64,000 nucleotides of DNA from Paratinospora sagittata (Eukaryota; Streptophyta; Magnoliopsida; Ranunculales; Menispermaceae): contig CM069604.1 of NCBI GenBank assembly GCA_035771175.1, positions 16,307,115 through 16,371,114 on the forward strand, in the 5' to 3' direction. Below, in pieces: positions 1 through 10,587 of the stretch. A program made the translations under genes and the position numbers. The notes under the pieces were generated by a model that did not search any database, was not told the DNA's origin, and worked only from the letters and a program-made list of their open reading frames with translations. Every line of letters starts with the position of its first letter. The first letter of the stretch is position 1.

Positions 1-72
1 TTTTATACTCTATTTTCTAAAATTTGCTAAGTGTCCAATTCACCCCCCCTCTCGGACACATTTAGGCCAACA
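1..72 (+). repeat. 3' tail of an LTR (copia-type, truncated by window start)
   Basis: The stretch has the C-rich block typical of some large copia LTR ends (AATTCACCCCCCCTCT) and stops at CCAACA. The same arrangement, a C-rich 'caaattcaacccc..cttgggt' block followed by ACCAACA, closes the LTR at 20307-23090 in this window. The family link is an inference from this short similarity; the rest of the LTR lies outside the window. Confidence 0.35.
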
Positions 73-1965
73 CTAAAGAAATCATTCATACTCATTGCAT
101 TCATATATGTTGATTATGATGTATGATTATTGCATTTATGATGTGTGTTTGTCATAGTTGAATAATATACTATTGTTACGTTTAATGCGAGAGAATTCTT
201 GAGTATGACCACTAAGCTAGCTTCTAACTCACTTCCCTTGTTATTTTTTAGGAACTAAAACATTGAGGAGAGAGATAGGACAAACCATATTACATGCTCA
301 GCTTCTTTTTTTTTTTTTTGGTTTCCCACTCAGTACCCCCGCTCTTTAGGTGAAACTAACCCACGTTCGAGCACTACAGGGGCATTGGATAGCTCTTTCT
401 AAGTGGGCTAAACTAAGGTAGGCACGAATTTTGTTATTAAAACATTTTTCTTCAACCACCTTTTAGCACAGACCCCCAACCATCTATGTTGCATTACATT
501 AGGTATATGCTCGACTTTTAAAATGTATGGTTCTGAATAAATAATTGTTGTCTGTTTTTTAAACTTGATAATTACTAAATCATAAATCTTAAATCCTAAA
601 CGTTACAATATATTTCTTAAAGTATAAGACAATATCCGTGCCCATACCTACCTGTGCCCAAACATGCCGGTGCCCGTTTGTTGCCACCCTAAGATTGCTC
701 ATGTCACAATGCTATATAATATCTTACGTCATCTACGCGGGTACTTGAATCTTCGTGGGTAGACTCAATCTCAAGGGAATACCACGACTTTGGAATGTTT
801 ACTACATAAATAATGAAACTTGACATTTGACTTAGTGGAGATTAAATAAATTTGACTTGCTCCTCCGATCATAGAATAGTCATGTAGCCATGCAATGAGA
901 ATTTGTTATACGCGATTATTTTCCTCAGGTTCCTTCATATATTTGTTTGATTTACTCAATACATGAAACCGCGGAGGGCAAGTCCCAATAACCAAATAAA
1001 AAATCATAAATTTTCAAAAAGTTGATTTATTTTATCAAAATATATTTATTTTGTTTCTGTTCTATATATATAATTAATAATTAAATTCAACTTAAGATAA
1101 TTATTAATTATACAATAAGTTATATTGAATATTGATTAGGCTTTATTATAATTTATTTTAATTACTAATAAAGTTATTTATTTATGATATAATTTTTATT
1201 TAAATATATTCAAATTTGAATTCATTCATTTATTTGTACCGTACTTTTATTTATTTGTTATTTATTTATTATATCGTAATTTTTATTTAAATACTTAAAA
1301 TTTATTTGTTTTTATTTATTTAAATTTTTGAATTTTTGAAAATATTAAATATTATTAATATTATTATTTGTTTACCTTTATAATAAAAATTAAAAAAAAA
1401 TTAATTTCTATATTAGTGATTATATGTAATATTTGGTTAAATAAAAATTATTTTGTATTAATTATAACTTACTAAATTTCAACGGTGATAAATTATTGGA
1501 TATAGGTGGTTAATGCAAAATTGGTAGGATAAAAATTATTCTTATTTTAGATATTGGCTCATCCTTTACTACAAATAGAGAATAAACCTTTACAAGAAAA
1601 AACAAACTTATTTTACTTTTTATTTTAGAGGCACATCTATAATTTATCAACCTTTATTTTATGTAGAGGTTGACAAATTATTACCAAACACTCTAATTTT
1701 AATTAGAATTTGGAGAAATTAAAGTCACAAGAGATCTATAAGACCATGAATTTTCTACGGCTACTTTCATAAATTTTGATGCTTGGGTTGTTTGTTTCAG
1801 TCAATTTTTTCATTTTATTTCAAAAATCTTTAACTTTCAAAAGTAATAATCTCTTCCTGGAAGAAATAATTGCCTTTATTCCAAACTTAATCACTAAAAA
1901 TCTTTCTATATATTTATTCGTTAACAATAGTCATAAAAAATACTCTTCTACTTTGAAAAAAACTA
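73..1965. other. AT-rich non-coding DNA
   Basis: No coding potential or recognisable element end is visible. Positions 960-1480 are extremely AT-rich, with runs such as ttatttatttg. The small open frame at 1776-1988 has low-complexity composition and no family resemblance. Confidence 0.5.
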
Positions 1966-2110
1966 GTGATCAAGCAAGCTTGCTTTGACTTTAGATTCTC
2001 CTTTGTATTGGATTGAGGATTATCCTGCTGTTGTAGCTGACATTATAGTAGAGGATATGCCTCGTTCTTGATCTTCTTGAATGAAATTATATTGTTTTGA
2101 AAAAAAAAAG
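1966..2110 (+). pseudogene. 3' end of a LINE (RNase H-type C-terminus plus poly-A)
   Basis: In one plus frame the stretch reads as the C-terminal tail of a plant non-LTR retrotransposon polyprotein: LALTLDSPLYWIEDYP, then VADIIVEDMP, and a stop at 2069-2071. A short 3' UTR ends in an A-run at 2100-2110. The layout (acidic/aromatic tail, stop, about 30 bp, poly-A) matches the end of the LINE at 49487-49735 in this window. Everything upstream is missing, as expected for 5' truncation during target-primed reverse transcription. It is a dead fragment. Confidence 0.55.
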
Positions 2111-3251
2111 ACTAAAATTATTCACAGGTATCCCTAATAGAAAATTTGTTCACAAGTAATTAGTAGTTATTTTGTAAAAGGCAATCAACCAAAGTTATTG
2201 CATGCATCGCCCCTAATTTTGAGGTGAAAAGTTTAAATTAAAACTCATATTACCTATTAATATGTTGACCAACGATTCTAAAAATGTTTGTGGTCGTGCT
2301 TCGAAGAAATTAACTAGTAAGAAACTAAACAAATCCTGATACGCCGAGTTAAAAAAAAAACAAATTATTGCATGCACACCTTGCCAGGTTGTTAGCTAAA
2401 ATGTTATGAACTTTGAAATTTAATTAATTAAAGAACTTGAATCATATTGTACTGCACGTGTTTGGAGAAAGACAAATTAGGAAAAAAATAAGTAAAAATC
2501 TTTGGAGACATCTATCAATTATGAGGAAAGGTGCGTGAGTTGTTATATATGGACAAGACTTCATAAATTTCAAACTAATGAATCCAAACCCACCTATCTT
2601 GCCCTGCACACCTGCCCGTTGACAAGAAGCATCAGCAGCGACTCAACAACAAATTCAAAACCAAACCCCAAAATGCACTACACTACAAATCAACAATCAC
2701 ACCGAAGAAAAAAAAAAGAAGATGAAAACAAAGCACCGACAAGTCATTTCAACATTTAAATAATTTTACCTTCCCACCAACCACCTGCAGCCCGAGTGTA
2801 TTGAGATGCTCCAAGGTTTTCCAAGTTCCCAACCAAGCAAACAAAAAACATTCAAACATGTACGGTCACTTGAAAAAAATTTAAATAATAAAAAGGACTA
2901 GTACGGTAAACCTGAAGGCTTCTCCATTGCCATAGTCAAAGATATCTCTTACAAACAAAAATTAAAGGCGCAAACAAAATCAATCTAATTTTTATTTATT
3001 ACAAGAGTAGGAAAAAAGGGATCGCTTTGGGCATCAACTCTCTCCTTGAGGTGGTAACTACTTTCACATGCATAATTGCATCACCAAGAGATGTTTACAA
3101 TCCCAGAGAAAGGATTTCAAAGTAAAAAAAAGATTAGAAAGCAATAAATCCCAAATTAAAAATTAAAAACTAGCAAAAAAATTATAATACCAGTAGTAAT
3201 AGTAAAATATAAAACAGATGATAAAAAAGAGATAAGAAAGAAAACAAGTAC
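2111..3251. other. Non-coding DNA, possibly introns of a decayed gene
   Basis: I see no confident coding region. On the minus strand a short open piece near 2910-2965 ends at a GT (..GAAGCCTTCAG|GT), and another ends near 2790. These could be exons of the gene to which the GARP-like exon at 3252-3350 belongs, but their peptides are not recognisable. Long A and T runs interrupt the region. Confidence 0.25.
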
Positions 3252-3350
3252 CTTTATGTTGAAAAGTGAGGAAAGTATTATCGCTTTGGACATGTGAAAT
3301 GGTGAGCCCTCTTACATTCATAAACCGAAGAACAAGCTTTGGTGTTGCCT
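3252..3350 (-). pseudogene. GARP/MYB-like (G2-like) DNA-binding exon fragment
   Basis: On the minus strand, an AG acceptor (..cttggacag) is followed by an open exon reading ATPKLVLRFMNVRGLTISHV and then a GT donor. This matches the second half of the plant GARP (G2-like) domain, whose family pattern is ATPK-x-VL-x-x-M-x-V-x-GL-x-x-x-HVKSHLQ. After HV the expected KSHLQ is replaced by QSDNT and the exon runs too far, so recognition helix 3 is damaged. The WTxELH half of the domain is not visible upstream, where an LTR starts at 3645. I read it as a pseudogene or captured gene fragment. The acceptor at 3369/3370 would give a slightly longer exon. Confidence 0.5.
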
Positions 3351-3644
3351 CTGTCCAAGACACAACACTCTAACATGCACATACAAAACAAGAAGTAAAG
3401 ACTAAAGACCTGAAGGTAAAGTGGTGCCGAAACACAAGAACATGATCGGTACGTTCCTCACACATTAGTTACAACCCACACAATCAAGAACAAAATAAAA
3501 GATAAAGCTAACTCCCAATAGGATATAAAAACACCACCCAAAGAGAAATCAGCAAAAAAGAGGCTCAACACCAAAACAAGTCTCAAGGGATACATACACA
3601 CTACCCTCTCAACCAGCTAAGGATATCGAATCTAAGATAACTCA

Positions 3645-3996
3645 TGTCGCGATCCCCTTCCATAGGGTAACGTCACGACCTACAAAAAATATGATATACG
3701 TCATAGACAAATATACATGATACTTTATTTGCCTTCTCATACTCTAAAATCACTAAAAAAATTTGACAGAACCTCCCCATAATTATGAGCTCTCACAAAA
3801 ACCTGATAAACATCATATTCATTCCCACAAACTCAAACATGATATCATCACATGAATCATATATTATACCATATCCACATATATCTCATTTCTAAAACAT
3901 TTTCATATCCATACATTTGTGACAAGTTTCCAAAACCATATATACTCCCACTACATTTATACATATTATAAGTAGTGTTATACATACAAGTCAACA
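3645..3996 (-). repeat. Truncated gypsy-type LTR
   Basis: The piece begins TGTCGCGATCCCC and contains GTAACGTCACGACC. It then follows the order of the LTR at 23269-25615 (AAAATCACTAAAAA, CAGAACCTCCCC, CTGATAA). After about 350 bp the similarity stops where the Helitron-associated sequence begins. By analogy with the related LTRs it is probably in minus orientation. Confidence 0.45.
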
Positions 3997-4040
3997 TGCA
4001 CGTGATTAGAAGTTTTTTAATTTTAAAAAGTAATATTTAC
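3997..4040 (+). repeat. Arm of a 45-bp inverted repeat bounding the Helitron
   Basis: The segment gcacgtgattagaagttttt..aattttaaaaagtaatatt recurs almost unchanged on the opposite strand at about 16435-16478, beyond the other side of the Helitron gene. Next to the distal arm is a short hairpin (CGTGCGTTGCACG) of the kind found near Helitron ends. It probably marks a terminal or subterminal part of the Helitron. Confidence 0.4.
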
Positions 4041-4762
4041 TTAGTCCTTTTTCCCTCCTCATTTTTTCGGACTTGGGACCGGCATTGAAAATTAAGTAAT
4101 GATTTTCATTACTTAATTTTAAATGGTTGAGTTAAAAAAAGTTTTTTTAAAAAAAAAAAAATTGGAAAAAAAAACGATTTCTTTTGTTTTTTTGAAAAAA
4201 GGTTGTCTTTTTGAAAAAAAATAAAAATAAATAGAAGCTTTAAAGTGATTAAAAGAAAATCATAAGAATTGAGTGTGAAATATTTTTATTTTTTTAAAAT
4301 CATAAGTGAATTTTTTAAATGGTTGAGTTTTGTTTTTTTTTTAAATAAAATAAAATCATAACTGATAAAAAAAAATAATCCAAAAATGTTTGTTACGTAT
4401 ACATAGGTGAGTAATCATTAAGTAAAATTTAATAAAATATAATTGAGATATACAACAAAAGCTTAAAAAACATATAAATTAAAGAGACTACCTATGAATG
4501 TTCTCATAAAATGGTATACGACATTTTTAGTGTATGTACTCATACATTACACATGACTCGAAGTAGAATGAATGAAAAAAATGAAATTTTTAAGTAAACA
4601 AAACTAAAAATAAATTAAATTTACAAAAAGGAGGGAATGCCTGCTACACATTAATACTTAAAGAAGCTACACGACAATAACAATTACATGATTCATCTGT
4701 TACTAAATAATCTAACAAATATCAAAGAATCAATAAATAAAAACATATTATAAATTAAGGTA
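4041..4762. other. AT-rich Helitron 3' non-coding region
   Basis: The DNA is dominated by homopolymer A/T runs and lies between the inverted-repeat arm and the end of the helicase remnant. A short direct duplication (ataaaatggtatacgacattttagtgtatg at 4507 and a similar block at about 4784-4825) reaches into the last helicase codons. Confidence 0.4.
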
Positions 4763-6195
4763 CTATCTATGAAAGTTCTCATAAAATGTTGACAAAACCT
4801 CACGGTATACGGCATTTCTAGTGTATGATCCATTAGTTAGTTGGGCAACTAGTTTTTTAATTAGTATCTTTGTAGTATTTCTTGACACCCCTTGCGATAA
4901 AGCTACATATAACTGTCCATGGGTAAACACATTATCTGGTAGAAATATATCAACATTTGGAATGATTTGTCCTTGTGATTTATTAATTGTTAATGCAAAA
5001 GCTAGTTTAATTGGGAACTGTTTGCGAATTAAACTAAATGGCAAGTTAACATTTTTTTAAGGTTTTAATGGTATTCGTGGTAAAAAAGCTCTTATACCTT
5101 TATATTGTCCAATTGCTATTTCTGCACCTATGATATTTCTATGAAAAACTCAACATATTAGTCTAGAACCATTGCATAACCCTATTTTGGGATTAAGATT
5201 CCTAAGAAGAATAATTGGCGAACCTATTTTGAGTGTTAATTTATGTGGAGGTAAACCACCAGAAGAAATAGAATTTAAGAATTCTTGTTGGTATAATTGT
5301 AAAACATCATTTTGTCACTATCAAAAGAGTAGTAAGTTACCTCTTCACCAGAGAATAAATGAATACATTTGTTATTAATATCACCTACTGATTCAAGTGT
5401 TAGTGTTAATATAGCCCTAGTCAATATGCCATTGTTAGAATAATAAATGTCTAAAATTTGAAAATATTGATGTTATCAAATTGAATATTGATTTATCATT
5501 TTGCCATGGAATTACCATATCATTTGGGATTTCTATCATATCATCAAGTACAAAAGTTTCATCACCATTACTAATGTGTAGAACGAAGTCACCATAAAGT
5601 GGATCATTTATTGTTCTCATGTTTTCTTGTAGTTGAAATATTTTAACTTTTTTCCAAAAGGGAGATTTAATTACACATGCATCAACAGTTTCAACTCTAG
5701 TATCATGTGGAACAATAGGTAAAACTTGACGAAAGTCACCTCCTAAAATTAATATTTACCTCCAAAAAAATCATCTACACCTGTTATATCTCTTAAAGTT
5801 TTGTCTAATACTTCAAATGCATAACGATGTGCCATAGTAGCCTCATCCCATATTATTACAGTTGTTTGAATTAAAAGTTTTGCTAGTTCTGATTGTTTAC
5901 TGATATAACATGTGGAATGTGAATTCAAAACAATTAGAATTTTAAAGCGAGAATGTGCAGTACGACCCCCAGGTAATGCTATAGAAGCTATTCCAGACGT
6001 AGCTGTTGCAATTGATATCAAAATTTTATTTTGTAAATAAGCTAGAATTGCTCGATATAAAAACGTTTTTCCTGTACCGCCTAGACCCTTTATAAAGAAA
6101 ATAGATGTGGCATTCTCTTCTACACTTTGTATAATATTATGAAATGCACATTTTTGTTCAAACTTTAATTTACAAAAACTTGTAAATACCTTCAT
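4763..6195 (-). pseudogene. Helitron PIF1-like helicase remnant
   Basis: Three shifted minus frames together carry the helicase part of a Helitron Rep-helicase. Motif I GLGGTGKT and Walker B IIWDEA are in 5749-6195. Motif III GGDFRQVLP and LQENMR follow at about 5590-5745. TINKSQGQ and VALSQGVSR (motifs V and VI) are in 4763-5044. In the real protein this 5'-3' SF1 helicase acts with an HUH nickase in rolling-circle transposition. Between the motifs the reading is broken by several frameshifts and stops. Upstream the frame joins directly to the basic Q/R-rich N-terminus (6196-6316), so the Rep/HUH domain of this family is missing. The element cannot be autonomous. Confidence 0.8.
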
Positions 6196-6316
6196 GTGGA
6201 GGTATTGGTAGTTGTGGAGTTTCTTGCATTTGCCTTTGACGTCGCAGTCTGTCTCTATGTTGTCGTTGTTGTCTTTGTTGTTCTATTTCAGTTGTTCGTT
6301 GTTGACGCCTTTGAGT
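6196..6316 (-). pseudogene. Helitron protein N-terminal Q/R-rich segment, part 2
   Basis: The minus strand encodes a run of QRRQQRTTEIEQQRQQRQ followed by a similar basic stretch and PIPPHEG, the low-complexity leader typical of plant Helitron proteins. The frame continues across the gypsy insertion: the other half is at 16256-16334. It then runs straight into the helicase remnant, skipping the Rep domain. Confidence 0.65.
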
Positions 6317-6321
6317 GAGTA

Positions 6322-7880
6322 TGTAATACCCTAGGTTTGCACAAAAAAAAAAAATTGAACTATGGGCACCTGCCCGAACGTTTGGGCACCTTTTTGGCTA
6401 TAAAAAGCTTAGGGGAAGGCGCCAGTTAAAGAAGGAATTTTTATCTGAAGGTGGGAAACGAAACAAAGGTTTACGTGTCTTATAACTTTTATTAAAGTTT
6501 ACATTCATTTATCATCATGTCTACTATTCATTTACACTGCATTGTTGCGTATAATGTTCATACTTGTCATACCTATGCCTGTATATTTGGAGTTTATGTA
6601 TTATATTGTTACTATGCCGGATTAGTGGTCAATTTGACTCAACCAGACTTAGTTTTGTCTTCAATAACTTTAAATAGTGAACGGGAGGCGTGCTGCTCTA
6701 GACGATTTGTACTTAAGTGGACCTCGTGTCCCACCTCTCAAGCTGGAAACTGATCTGGTTGGACTTATTTGAAAGCTATCAACTTGTACAAGTGATACTG
6801 TGTCACACCCTGGGTTGCACAGCGTGCCCCCTACCCAGGTGCGGGCGCACCACCGCAGTGGAGACCGCCTAGCCATTATATATCCACAGTATTGTCTTCA
6901 TTGGGGTCCACAGAATATGGCTCAATGGGTACTCAAGTTGCGAAATCTAACCTTATGAGGAAGAGGTTGCGAGTTCGAACTTGGGGGAGGCCCTATATTA
7001 TTCATGGGAGTGTGAATAATATGGATAAATGATCTCGGTGTCCGGCGTCCTTGTGTGGCATGGCTGGCCGAGATGGGACAATATTATGGATCCATAATGG
7101 CTAGGCGTTCGCCCCGAGGGGGTGCGCCCGCACCTGGGTAGGGGGCACGCTGTGCAACCCAGGGTGTGACATACTGAATGTCCTAACCTTGCACGTGGTG
7201 ATACCGACCCTGATAAGGATTACCAAACGTTGCCAAATTCTGTCTAATGTTAGTAAAGACCAGACTTGCTCATGCATTGGCATCATACATAAGCATCACC
7301 TAGGTACGTAAGTGGTTTATGATGCACAAAATAGTTAGAAGCAATGCTCACTATTCTTGATATTTCCTTGGAGAGGGATGTACAATGAGAACTCGAGGCT
7401 ACTCGGGGTTGGACATCTGCACGTGAATCCAAGGCGTCGTTCCTGAGGATGGACATCAATACGTGAACTCAGGCGACGTATAAGCATGGAACCATTACGA
7501 GACGGTGTCATGCATACATACATGTTGTACTGTTTATGATACTTGTTGTGTATACATGATATTTGATTATAAAGTTTGTTTTATTAATTGTTATATTCAC
7601 GAACTATTTTACCCACTGGGCAATAGCTCACCCCGTTGTTATCCAAATTTTTACAGGATTTTAGGGTGGACTGGGTGGAGGTTTTTAGGCCCACATTTTG
7701 TAACCCTTCTTAATTAAAGGGTGATTTTGGGAGGATGTTCCCTCAATCATATTTTGTACAAAAATACATTCTAAAATTTATATAATCAGATTTGTACTCA
7801 ATTGTGTTTCTGCACACTCGGTTATTGTTACAATACATTCGCGCCCCGCCTGTTTAGGCGCGTCTGGGCAAGGTGTGACA
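6322..7880 (+). repeat. 5' LTR of the gypsy element
   Basis: This LTR aligns with 14894-16250 over its length. It lacks a ~125-bp segment just after the TATA-like GGCTATAAAAAG at about 6392 (the 3' LTR has a CT-rich stretch there, 14990-15110). It carries a 371-bp foldback insertion at 6801-7171. GGCTATAAAAAGC is a candidate promoter core. Confidence 0.85.
6801..7171. mobile_element. Foldback/MITE element, copy 1, with LTR-like ends
   Basis: The insertion starts TGTCACACCCTGGGTTGCAC and ends with its inverse, GTGCAACCCAGGGTGTGACA. Terminal inverted repeats are over 50 bp here and longer in copy 2. It is flanked by a 5-bp duplication, tactg (6796-6800 and 7172-7176), and is absent from the 3' LTR, so both ends are exact. 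The centre has tRNA-like blocks: TGGCTCAATGGGT resembling a pol III A box and GCGAGTTCGAACTTG resembling a B box. There is no coding capacity. The TG..CA ends with a 5-bp duplication are unusual for a MITE. Confidence 0.8.
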
Positions 7881-7885
7881 TTTAA

Positions 7886-7896
7886 TGGTATCAGAG
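7886..7896 (+). promoter_or_regulatory. Primer binding site (tRNA-Met type)
   Basis: TGGTATCAGAG lies five bases after the end of the 5' LTR. This matches the 3' end complement of initiator tRNA-Met, used by most plant LTR retrotransposons. Confidence 0.8.
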
Positions 7897-7950
7897 AGAA
7901 AGGTCTACGGCCCGCCTAAGTCCACCTATTAGGAAAAGAAATTTTAAATT

Positions 7951-7996
<46 letters not shown>

Positions 7997-8000
7997 TTAG

Positions 8001-8040
<40 letters not shown>
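7951..8040. repeat. (AT)n microsatellite
   Basis: Two long runs of alternating at are separated by a short ctttagaact interruption, in the leader of the gypsy element. Confidence 0.9.
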
Positions 8041-8043
<3 letters not shown>

Positions 8044-8221
8044 TTATATATAGTTTAGATTTATATATACATATAGCCTGTTGAAAAATTTGAATTCAAT
8101 GATGACATAAACATCAAGAGGAAAATAAAAAATATTGTCTAACAGACAAGGCATAAATCTTAAAAATGTTAGGAATATATTTTGTGTATTTCACAAGTTT
8201 TATCTTCATTTCAACAAGATA

Positions 8222-9166
8222 ATGGCCTCAAGTAAAGGAACGACTTCCAGTAGTCGGGAACCAATTCCCACCAGACTTACGGAACTGTCCAAAAGGGAGG
8301 TTATGACTACGAGGAGTATTGACAATAGAGATCTCCGCCTCCGTCCTATCTTTCACAAAAAACTCACGACTCTGGGATGGTTAAATATAACAAAGGTTGA
8401 GGGTTACGTCTCCTTCAACTTGGTGAAGTCTTTCTACGAAGCCATGAATTGCATGAGACTTCAAAAAGATGGGATCAACCCTGTCTTGGAGACGACGGTC
8501 AGGGGTTCAAAGATTTCTATCAACATCGAAATTATTTCACGACTTTTGGAAATCCCAATCGGAGATAGAATCATTGATCCACACAAACCCCAGACGGTTG
8601 CAGAGATCGTTGAGTCCAAAAAACTGTTGTTCAATGCCCTCGCCAACAAACCGTACACCCAAATGACGTACGCCCAGCTCCCAAATAATCTCCTTAAACC
8701 ACCTCTTGCCGACCTTGGAAAGATCGTATTCGGCAACATCTTGCCGGAAATGGTGACTAGAGGAACTATGACAAGAGCTCAACTTCTTGTGCTATACTGC
8801 TTAGAGAAGGGAATTAAAGTCTCCCTACCTCACATCCTTATCCAGCAAATGCTACGGGTGATTCAAAACCTTACAAAGAAGGAGCTCTTCGGCTACAAAA
8901 TCTTGATAATGAGGATGCTATATGAGGCAAACGTCAACACTTTTGATGAGTCTTCGAAACAAAGCACTAATGTTGTTACGACATTCTCCATCTACAAGAC
9001 TTTCGTCTCAAGAGGAGGGGTGACCGAAGAGGAAATTTTTTGCGCGACTTCTAGGGAAAATAGCGGAAGAACTAGAGACAACAATGGAAGTTGTCAACAA
9101 AAAGTTGGCGCAAGATTCCTGTTAGGGAGGCACCAACTAATGAGCCAAACCAAAACACTACCATAA
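8222..9166 (+). CDS. Extra ORF upstream of gag ('putative plant transposon protein'-like)
   Basis: An open frame of about 315 codons from the MASSKGTTSSS methionine; the frame is open upstream to 8135. Its middle (RLRPIFHKKL, then TTVRGSKISINIEIISRLLEIP) resembles the retrotransposon-associated family annotated as 'putative plant transposon protein', which has a similar VRG..V.F....IN..LG.P pattern. The C-terminus probably shifts frame at a T-run near 9040; the alternative frame there continues as helical ELETTMEVVNKKLAQ. It lies between the primer site and gag, in sense orientation, so it is an additional ORF of the gypsy element rather than a host gene. Its function is unknown. It is not gag by sequence. 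Confidence 0.55.
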   Translation: MASSKGTTSSSREPIPTRLTELSKREVMTTRSIDNRDLRLRPIFHKKLTTLGWLNITKVEGYVSFNLVKSFYEAMNCMRLQKDGINPVLETTVRGSKISINIEIISRLLEIPIGDRIIDPHKPQTVAEIVESKKLLFNALANKPYTQMTYAQLPNNLLKPPLADLGKIVFGNILPEMVTRGTMTRAQLLVLYCLEKGIKVSLPHILIQQMLRVIQNLTKKELFGYKILIMRMLYEANVNTFDESSKQSTNVVTTFSIYKTFVSRGGVTEEEIFCATSRENSGRTRDNNGSCQQKVGARFLLGRHQLMSQTKTLP

Positions 9167-9169
9167 ACC

Positions 9170-9830
9170 CAGCCCCGAATAATGGTCAACCCAATCATCT
9201 ATTCTCCGAGGATGATCTATTTGGCAACCTCAATCAACCTCAAACAAATCAGGATGGATGGTGAGTTCCAACAAATCCACCTTCTTGGAACCTCCCAACT
9301 CAAGGCAAATACTACGTAGCAAAGGTTTCCAACTCTTGAGGTACCGTATAATATTATGAATCCACAAGTTCCTGTGAACCAACAACAACAGAATTGTGTG
9401 GCACCAAATTTTAGAAGACAAGATATCCCAATGAGTTCATTGTTTCAAATTTTTTTGACTCAAGCATATCCAAACGTCCAAGAGGTTCCAATTAGGGAAT
9501 CCCCGTACAATCAAACCAACTACCCTCCACCTATGAGTCAACCATATGGCCTACCCTCCACCTATGGGACAGTCAACCTACCATCCATCGATGGGACAAC
9601 CGGCCAATCAACCATCAATAGGGCAAACGACTAACCCATTTGAGCAGTTAAATGTGATAGTATCTAGTATTACTCGGATGGAGAAGACTCAAAATGCTTT
9701 GTTAACACGTATGTAAAACGTCGAAAAACAACGAGCAACTTCTCAACGTTCTTCTGGTAGTCATTCTATAGCTAATAGGAGGAGTTGTAGTAGGCAGGAA
9801 AATCAGGAATGATTACTGGCATTGTAACTA
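9170..9830 (+). pseudogene. Decayed Gln/Pro-rich tail of the extra ORF
   Basis: Short open pieces are rich in N, Q, P and Y (NQPQTNQ; NPQVPVNQQQQN; SQPYGLPSTYG), broken by stops. They follow the ORF at 8222-9166 and may be its low-complexity tail. Confidence 0.35.
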
Positions 9831-9889
9831 CTTTTTTTTATGAAAGAAATGTTTTGTTTAAGACTATATTTGGTGGGCCGACTTACAAC

Positions 9890-10230
9890 CATTCTTTCTT
9901 TTGTATCACTAACTTTGGTGTGGTATGGGACATAACAAAATTGAAAGATACTAAATAAAATGTGAAAGTAAGAAAACCCATGACCTTGTATGAAAAGAAA
10001 CATTTGGGGAAAGTTGAATTACTAACATTATCACTAAGTTTACACGGTATGGGATGAATAAACTTGGACGATACTATTAGTGAACTCCTCTTCAGCCGAT
10101 ATTTTGTAGAGACCATATTTATACAACTTAACTTGGTTGAACCCTTTATTACCAAATTCATGTGATATGGGACACATGAATTTGGATAATAGTCAGAAAG
10201 ACTAAGCGAAAGAGTTTGAACACATAAGAT
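9890..10230 (+). repeat. Degenerate ~120-bp tandem repeat in the gypsy leader
   Basis: Three diverged copies of a block of the form '(ac/gt)ggtatggga...aa(a/c)ttgga.gatact' occur near 9912, 10046 and 10164. They sit between the extra ORF and gag. Confidence 0.4.
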
Positions 10231-10587
10231 ACAATAAAACGTTAGATTAAGATATTTACCGAGGCAAATCTTAGAACCTTTATGACTCATATGGAATTTC
10301 AAAAACATATGTATGTTCACTGAACTAGAACCAAAACATTTGAAATACTTGCAAAGTTTTATACTTATTATATAAACACTTTAAACCTTGTTTTATACCA
10401 TGGCCAAACATGCGATGCACATAAGATTCTTTGATTCCTCAACAAAAAAACCTTACACCATACCTAGAAAAATAGGTGGTTTTATATTAAACTCTCAAAC
10501 TTTTTGTTGAGAATATCATAACACTATACTTGGCTACGGTTCCTAAAACATGGTTTTATTTTTCTCCTTGACAGTGAGAAAATGTAA

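Noticed and set aside
3163..3363. Minus ORF of 66 codons taken as a complete small gene
   Set aside because: Only the GARP-like middle is meaningful. The rest runs into an intron with Y/F-rich translation.
4821..5060. Plus-strand ORF of 79 codons
   Set aside because: It is antisense to the helicase motif V/VI segment, which has clear family motifs.
6910..7010. tRNA gene in the centre of the foldback element
   Set aside because: A- and B-box-like blocks exist, but no acceptor stem or full cloverleaf can be formed; at most it is tRNA-derived.
6801..7171. Foldback element read as a tiny LTR retrotransposon (TRIM)
   Set aside because: The ends are inverted, not direct, repeats, and there is no primer site or polypurine tract.
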